From Phoronis australis (lineage: Eukaryota > Phoronida > Phoronidae), in the NCBI GenBank assembly GCA_002633005.1, contig NMRA01000597.1, positions 53,988 to 117,987 of the forward strand: 64,000 nt of DNA. The letters run 5' to 3'. The translations under genes were made by a program, and so were the position numbers. The stretch's first letter is position 1; each line of letters opens with the position of its first letter. Below are positions 59,466 through 64,000 of this stretch, one piece after another. The notes beneath the pieces were generated by a model, which saw only the letters and a program-made list of their open reading frames with translations, was not told the origin of the DNA and searched no databases.

Positions 59466-59793
59466 CAGTGGCGGATTTAGGGGGGATCAAGGGGGCCATG
59501 CCCCCCCCTTAAAGTTCTACCAGATACCATTTGGGAGTTCGGGTGCGAATTGCTGACTAGCACATGCACGCAACCAGGGGAGCTCGGGGGGTGAAGAAAC
59601 TATGCATAGGCCCTGAACAACCCCGTTACCGTTTTTTTTATTTTGCTGTTTTTTAGTCAACAGGTCCGCAAACCCAAAAATTCGAGACCCTTGCATCCCC
59701 ACACTTTAAGCTGGGCGCGCGCATCTGTCAAAATTCTGATTATTCCTGCAACCTGCCCCCTCCCACCAACTCAAAATCCTGGATCCGCCCCTG
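59466..59793. repeat. MITE, CAGTGGCGGATCTAGG family, carrying a second MITE inside
   Basis: Ends are CAGTGGCGGATTTAGG and, inverted, CCTGGATCCGCCCCTG. The element at 59563-59724 sits within it. Confidence 0.75.
59563..59724. repeat. MITE, CATGCGCGCACCCAG family, nested diverged copy
   Basis: It starts CATGCACGCAACCAGGGG and ends AAGCTGGGCGCGCGCAT, with the AAATTCGAGACCC block near the right. Its position inside the other MITE shows it inserted later. Confidence 0.65.
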
Positions 59794-60442
59794 ATTCTCA
59801 TGCACTGACACACCAAAAACCAAATAAAATATACCATGAAATTTCGTCATCAGAAGTGCCAAATATTGGATTTAGGTAACAGACACCCAGTATATAATGT
59901 ACCAGGCCAGTTCTTCGGTACATTTACATTGTATCGCACGGCTCATTCACTAGATGTCGTTCCCGGCCGTAACATTTCCAAGAAAAAGTCGCCTCCGTTC
60001 AAGGCTGGTGTGAACATAGAAACTTATATTTTTGTTATAGCATCGATTGCTTTGTTACAAGTCTGTCTAGAAGTAAGTTTTGTCAGCTTGGGCGTTGCAA
60101 ACCGATACACTTACTATCTCGCTGCGCAAGTTAACCGCAATTTTAGCCTGAGATTAAGCCCTAGCTCGAGTTTGATCTAACAGCATATCGTGAAACAAGG
60201 GTTGGTATGAATCACTGGCTATAAATTGTTTGCTGGCAAATATGCGAGTGGTTAATTGGTACAACGTGGCATTTTTTTTTCTTATTTAAATACCGATATT
60301 GAATGTTCCGTAGACACCGTGACGATCGAGAACTGAGCGAAAAGGCAAAACTTAGCGAGATATTGCCTTATATAACTTGACGGCAGAATGGCGATTCTTG
60401 ACCGAGCACCTTTTGTATGACGGGCTACATCACGGTGGCTGA
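59794..60442. other. No firmly supported gene
   Basis: A plus frame at 59836-60180 (114 codons) includes one hydrophobic stretch, YIFVIASIALLQVCLEVSFV, that could span a membrane. No family, splice site or homologous repeat supports it. Confidence 0.3.
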
Positions 60443-60486
60443 CGTCACACTGATTTGCCACAGGCGTCACACTGATTTGCCACAGG
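60443..60486 (+). repeat. Perfect 22-bp tandem duplication
   Basis: CGTCACACTGATTTGCCACA followed by GG occurs twice without a spacer. Confidence 0.9.
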
Positions 60487-60534
60487 TCACGAGTGTTCAC
60501 CAACCAGGAAGTGTGGGCATACATGTAGTTTATC

Positions 60535-60630
60535 AAGTGTTTCCACTTAGAATACACGGCGATATTTCACGTAATCTCGCGAAGTCTTGCATTTTAGCGA
60601 AGTCCTAGCATTACTTAACTCTACCCAGTT
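60535..60630 (+). repeat. Dispersed repeat R20, short copy 3
   Basis: The AATACACGGCGATATTTCAC block, CTCGCGAAGTCTTGCATTTT and AGCGAAGTCCTAGC match the cores of the copies at 20221 and 33240. Confidence 0.6.
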
Positions 60631-61700
60631 TTTGATCATATTTGTTTTTGGCCAAAATATGAGCAAGAACTTGAAAATCAGCGCATACGTAAACAATGAC
60701 AACCTGTTAGCCGACATTTCGGTTTATTATCATTAAACCATGTTCTTCACAATACTCCAGTCAGGTAACACAGGAGAACGTACAGTCTACACCGAAATAG
60801 ATAATTATGAGGAGAGAGACCAGAAGTCAACACAGTTGGAGCTCAAATGAACCAAAGAACACACAGTGCCGTTCTTAATCATGCATTGATTACTGGTCAC
60901 ACTATCATAGATTACTTTGATGTTCAGATCTTGGACACTGAGGACAATACTACCCCAACAAGAGGCTATGCAAATAGGGCTAAATCACCATGAGCGCTAT
61001 TTGAAAAGAAGCAGTGGTTCAAATGAGTTCCAACTTTACACAACCTGAAATATGAACAGTGTAATGGGCCAAAGTCTTCAAAACCCTTGCACAAAGTCCA
61101 CTGAAACTGATTCAAAAGTCAATTTTCCCACCCAACTATACTGGAGGTGTAGCCGGCTACTTAAAAAGACGAGCAAAAATTCCCCACATCAGCAGTTTTC
61201 ACCCACAAAAATCAAATGAAAAGTGGGTGTCGATCAGCCAGATTGATTTATCACAAATCCAAAATGTCTGAAGGACATCTGAATTTTCTGCTAACTTTCA
61301 CGGGCAAATCACAATCAAGGTCCATACTCGGTGGTCACTTATGGTGAAAAATGAAGGTTGTCATATATCTGTAAAAGCTGGGTTATTTTAAAGTACCATC
61401 ATTCCAGGTTTGTAATATAAAATATTTTTGCTCAAGAAACACCGAATAAAATTTTATGGCCTAATGCATCACAGTTGTATAAAAGGGTACGCACACTACA
61501 ACTTGTAGTCAAAGCCCACTTCTGCCATGCAAAATTTCATAAGGTAGGTGTTGATTTAACAAGTTCTTGATCAAATTGAGGAAGTATCGCATACTAAAGT
61601 AAGAAAAGTTATTACCGTGCTGATCAAGTTGTTCTAGATGATGATACATTGCATGTCTTAACACAGTATAATGAGAACTTTTTCTCTTGCAATATGATTC
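60631..61700. other. No supported gene
   Basis: The first 70 bases resemble part of 25580-25640. The rest shows nothing, up to the LTR boundary. Confidence 0.4.
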
Positions 61701-61800
61701 TGTCACGTTTTCCCCGTGTGTGGGTGGGCGCAGGTTGTTACAGACCGGTGCTAATAGCTTTCGGTGGAACTATTGACTGAAGACTGGTTCGAGTTAATCC

Positions 61801-61806
61801 TTTATT
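61801..61806 (-). promoter_or_regulatory. Poly(A) signal AATAAA in the LTR
   Basis: AATAAA on the minus strand, about 290 bases after the TATA box, which fits the R region of the LTR. Confidence 0.55.
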
Positions 61807-62034
61807 AATCCCGTTCACAAGCCTACTCAAACAAAATGACCGACGTAATATCTGTTCTATGCTTCAGCCAGTGTTGCGAAGCCTTGACATGTGATGAACT
61901 TCTGAGACACGTTCAGCAACTGTTACACTCGTTGATTCAATAACCTGCTGTCTCTATAGCTGGCTCTCTATTGACTATAGCTGTAACTGCTGATTCTCTT
62001 CACTGCAACTCAACTGTAGTTCTCCTGATTAACT

Positions 62035-62052
62035 TTCTTGAACTTTCTTGAT
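62035..62052 (-). promoter_or_regulatory. Heat-shock-element-like site downstream of the TATA box
   Basis: On the plus strand TTCttGAActTTCttGAt: three perfect alternating 5-bp units plus a partial fourth. Confidence 0.45.
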
Positions 62053-62094
62053 CTTGCTGACTTGATCTGACAAACACAAAGCGTGAGGCTTGTG

Positions 62095-62102
62095 TATTTA
62101 TA
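62095..62102 (-). promoter_or_regulatory. TATA box of the LTR promoter
   Basis: TATAAATA on the minus strand, preceded in U3 by the heat-shock-like motifs and followed by the poly(A) signal. Confidence 0.65.
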
Positions 62103-62115
62103 ACCTAATACATTG

Positions 62116-62314
62116 TTCTTGAACTTTACATCAATTCATGCACATTCTAGAACTTTCCTGAATGTACCCAATCATTCTACAAACATGTACTAGTCCCTAG
62201 AATATTCCGGACTGCATAAATCACTGTCATGCTAGAGTCTTCTAGAAAGTTACACACTATACTGCAGTAAACAAATTACATCATCACTACTGAACTCAGT
62301 TTACTAGAAAGTTC
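62116..62314 (-). promoter_or_regulatory. Cluster of heat-shock-element-like motifs in U3
   Basis: Heat shock factor binds inverted nGAAn units every 5 bp. The plus strand shows TTCtaGAActTTCctGAA at 62145-62162 (four perfect units), TTCttGAActTTt at 62116-62128, GAAtaTTC at 62200-62207, TTCtaGAAagTTa at 62240-62252 and GAAagTTC at 62307-62314. All lie within about 215 bp upstream of the TATA box on the minus strand. The sites at 62240 and 62307 sit in the two halves of a tandem duplication. Confidence 0.6.
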
Positions 62315-62362
62315 CATACTATTCTGTAGTAAACAAATTACATCTCATTGTACTTAACTCAG
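62243..62362 (-). repeat. 62-bp tandem duplication in U3
   Basis: CTAGAAAGTT, ACTAT(A/T)CTG(C/T)AGTAAACA and AATTACATC recur 62 bases apart, like the enhancer duplications of retroviral LTRs. Confidence 0.8.
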
Positions 62363-62435
62363 GGGTCATTCCAATCAAGCTGAATAACAAAACAAAATAA
62401 TACAACTAATAATACTGTCAGACTATATTCTGACA

Positions 62436-62450
62436 ACACACCCCTGCCAG
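62436..62450 (-). other. Polypurine tract
   Basis: CTGGCAGGGGTGTGT on the minus strand abuts the LTR start, where plus-strand DNA synthesis would be primed. It is interrupted by pyrimidines, so the tract is imperfect. Confidence 0.55.
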
Positions 62451-62503
62451 ATGATTTTGTGTTGCAAAATTACAGAGTAATTTTCTATAACAAAATCATC
62501 TGG
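62447..62503. other. Stem-loop next to the polypurine tract
   Basis: Perfect 14-bp arms CCAGATGATTTTGT (62447-62460) and ACAAAATCATCTGG (62490-62503) enclose a second pair AAAATTAC / GTAATTTT (62466-62473 and 62477-62484). An (AT)n run follows at 62505-62519. Confidence 0.8.
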
Positions 62504-62629
62504 CATATATATATATATACATAACTTACTGCTGTATCCGCCGCTAAAGTGCTCCCTGACTTGCAGTCTCTGCTTCTCAACTTAAGTAGTCTTACCTGAA
62601 AGCGTTGAACAGCGAACACTCTTTCTCTT

Positions 62630-63199
62630 CTACAGAGTAATGACGCTCACTGTATTTAAGCTATCACGTTCGTGATACGCCTTCAACAAATTGGCATGAA
62701 AGATCTTAATCTTGCCGTTCATGTTGATTCTGTCGTCTATACGATTGACTTTTTCTTTAACCTTGTAAGGCCCCTTCCACTGCAGTGTAAGCTTATTGTG
62801 GTCTGTGGGAAGTAATACTAACACTCTTTGCCCCACTTGAAACTGCCTATCTCTAGCCTTCTTGTCATAGTAACGCTTGTGAATACCCTGTGCATTATAC
62901 AAGCCTTTTCTAGCCAACTCACAGGTCTCCTCTAAGTGGTTCCTGAGCTCTAAGACATACTGGTAAGTATTACGGACTTCGTTGCTGTCTTCCCCTGTCC
63001 AGAGTTCACTCAGTATTCGCATCGGACCTCTTACTGATCTGTCGTATAACAACTCAAAAGGTGGAAATCCTGTGCTTGATTGCGGGACTTCCCGGTAAGC
63101 AAACAGGACAGCTGGCAGATCCCGGTCCCAATCCTTTGGTCTGTCTTGACACATCTTCTTCAGCATGGCTTTTAGAACACAGTTGATTCTTTCCCACAC
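62630..63199 (-). pseudogene. Ty3/gypsy integrase, C-terminal half
   Basis: The frame starts at the segment that normally carries the catalytic Glu. It passes KDWDRDLPAVLFAYREVPQS and FPPFELLYDRSVRGP, and after about 60 residues reaches the small barrel domain with GQRVLVLLPTD and LQWKGPYKVKEKV (the GPY/F motif of this clade), then IFHANLLKAYHERD near the end. It overlaps the preceding integrase frame by about 28 bases in another phase, so one or two bases were lost at about 63185-63200. Confidence 0.85.
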
Positions 63200-63680
63200 C
63201 AGTTACAGCGTGGATTGTAAGGGGTCGTGTACAGCTGCTGTGCACTCACAAGTCTGCTGACCTCCTTCATCAGTTCCACTGTGAACTGCGTTACACGATC
63301 ACTCAGGATTTCTCGTGGGAAGTCTACTCTACTGAAGACTTCTAATAATGCTTCAGCCACACGCTCTGTCTCAATCTTCGGTAGCACCACCGCTTCTGGA
63401 TACCTGGTAGCGAAATCTACCACCGTGAGAATGTATCTGTTTCCCTTGTCGGAAACTGGAGCTATAGGACCAATCAGATCAATCACGATCCTTTTGAAAG
63501 GCTCCTCCATCAAAGGCATATCTCCCAGGGGTACCTTGGTCACTCGACCTTTCGAGATTATCTTCTGACAGATGTCGCATGATCTGCAGAATCTGGTCAC
63601 TTCTGGTGCCACTCCTGGCGAATAGAAGTTTCTGGCGATACGGTCAGTTGTCTCCCTAACTCCGAGGTGCCTTTGGTCTG
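63172..63680 (-). pseudogene. Ty3/gypsy integrase, zinc-binding and catalytic core
   Basis: The frame is open from about 63680, giving a zinc-binding HHCC module: HLGVRETTDRIARNFYSPG followed by CRSCDICQK. The core has IVIDLIGPIAP with the first catalytic Asp and EILSDRVTQF with the second. The third catalytic residue (Glu) falls beyond the frameshift in the next frame. The region normally found before HLG is shorter than usual, in keeping with a deletion. Confidence 0.85.
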
Positions 63681-64000
63681 TCGCTGAACTTTGGCTTCAG
63701 CTTGCTCCCATAACTTTTTCATTGATGAATCTTCATGCTGGGATTCCTTGAACTGCTTTAGTCCCACCTCTTGTATGGTCGGGGACACAGCAAACGTTTA
63801 ATGTCCGATTTTTGTCGCTCAGCCTGTGCCCTGGTAGTCACTGCTACCGCTTCCCTGCTGGATTCATCAGGATCTGTTCCTACCGACATGTCGGCCACCT
63901 CTTCTCTCTCTGGAGTTGAGGTCACAGGGTTTTCCTCTTGGGAAGTAGTGCCTTTCTGAGAGTCATCTTTCGGACCCTCCGCTAGGCTATTGCTTATATC
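63681..64000 (-). pseudogene. Ty3/gypsy pol, linker before integrase
   Basis: Two further minus frames are visible: about 63980-63797 with VTTRAQAERQKSD, a TTRAQ-type motif often found between RNase H and integrase, and 63788 to about 63690 with a FKESQHEDSSMKKLWEQAE stretch. A frameshift near 63795 separates them and another near 63680 leads into the integrase. Confidence 0.65.

Larger units (their letters stand above)
61701..62435 (-). repeat. 3' LTR, 735 bp
   Basis: On the minus strand it begins TGTCAGAATATAGTC and ends ACGTGACA, giving the TG...CA ends and short inverted TGTCA/TGACA termini of LTRs. The position right after a purine-rich tract fits. It contains a TATA box, a poly(A) signal, a 62-bp tandem duplication in U3 and several heat-shock-element-like motifs. 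Confidence 0.8.
61701..64000 (-). mobile_element. Ty3/gypsy LTR retrotransposon, 3' half, defective
   Basis: Read on the minus strand, the window holds the end of pol (integrase), a purine tract and a complete 3' LTR. The 5' LTR, gag, protease and reverse transcriptase lie beyond 64000. Pol is broken by at least three frameshifts and a likely deletion before the integrase, so this copy cannot make its own enzymes. The 5-base flank GATTC at 61696-61700 is the candidate target-site duplication. Confidence 0.85.

Noticed and set aside
63227-63959. Plus-strand frames opposite the integrase
   Set aside because: They are antisense shadows of the retrotransposon pol gene.

Overview
This is a window of animal nuclear DNA, not bacterial, organellar or viral. 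It is AT-rich, gene-poor, full of decayed transposons, and shows GT-AG splice signals, a long TG microsatellite and an N-filled gap. The repeat types and the glycosyltransferase-like gene suggest a marine invertebrate, possibly a hemichordate, lancelet or echinoderm relative. That assignment is an impression and was not tested.

Layout: 0-5 kb has a small C-rich reading frame duplicated across a single N (an assembly join), a Myb/SANT-like fragment of the Harbinger/NAIF1 type on the minus strand, and a repeat whose inverted partner lies 26 kb away. From 8 to 22 kb a set of small minus-strand exons, some phase-compatible with each other, suggests one long-intron gene of unknown family. From 18 to 33 kb lie an L1-like 3' end, two endonuclease fragments of a LINE, several TIR (MITE) families and a tRNA-like composite repeat in two copies, one of which carries a perfect-looking 117-bp hairpin. 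From 34 to 38.8 kb are tandem repeats, including six ~430-bp monomers arranged as two ~1.2-kb trimers.

The best protein-coding gene is at 39032-46074 (+). Two exons with matching phase encode a type II membrane protein that looks like a Golgi glycosyltransferase. Its ~6-kb intron holds a long inverted repeat. Weak exon candidates follow at 48-49.3 kb.

From 51 kb onward are a decayed CR1/L2-like reverse transcriptase (minus), a second copy of a 0.7-kb repeat, a frameshifted multi-exon gene of a zinc finger plus SAP-like family (minus), nested MITEs, and at the right edge the 3' half of a broken Ty3/gypsy LTR retrotransposon (minus). Its LTR is complete, with TATA box, poly(A) signal and a cluster of heat-shock-element-like motifs, one with four correctly spaced units.

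No CRISPR, operon, rRNA or convincing intact tRNA gene was seen. Most of the window is intron, intergenic DNA or transposon debris.
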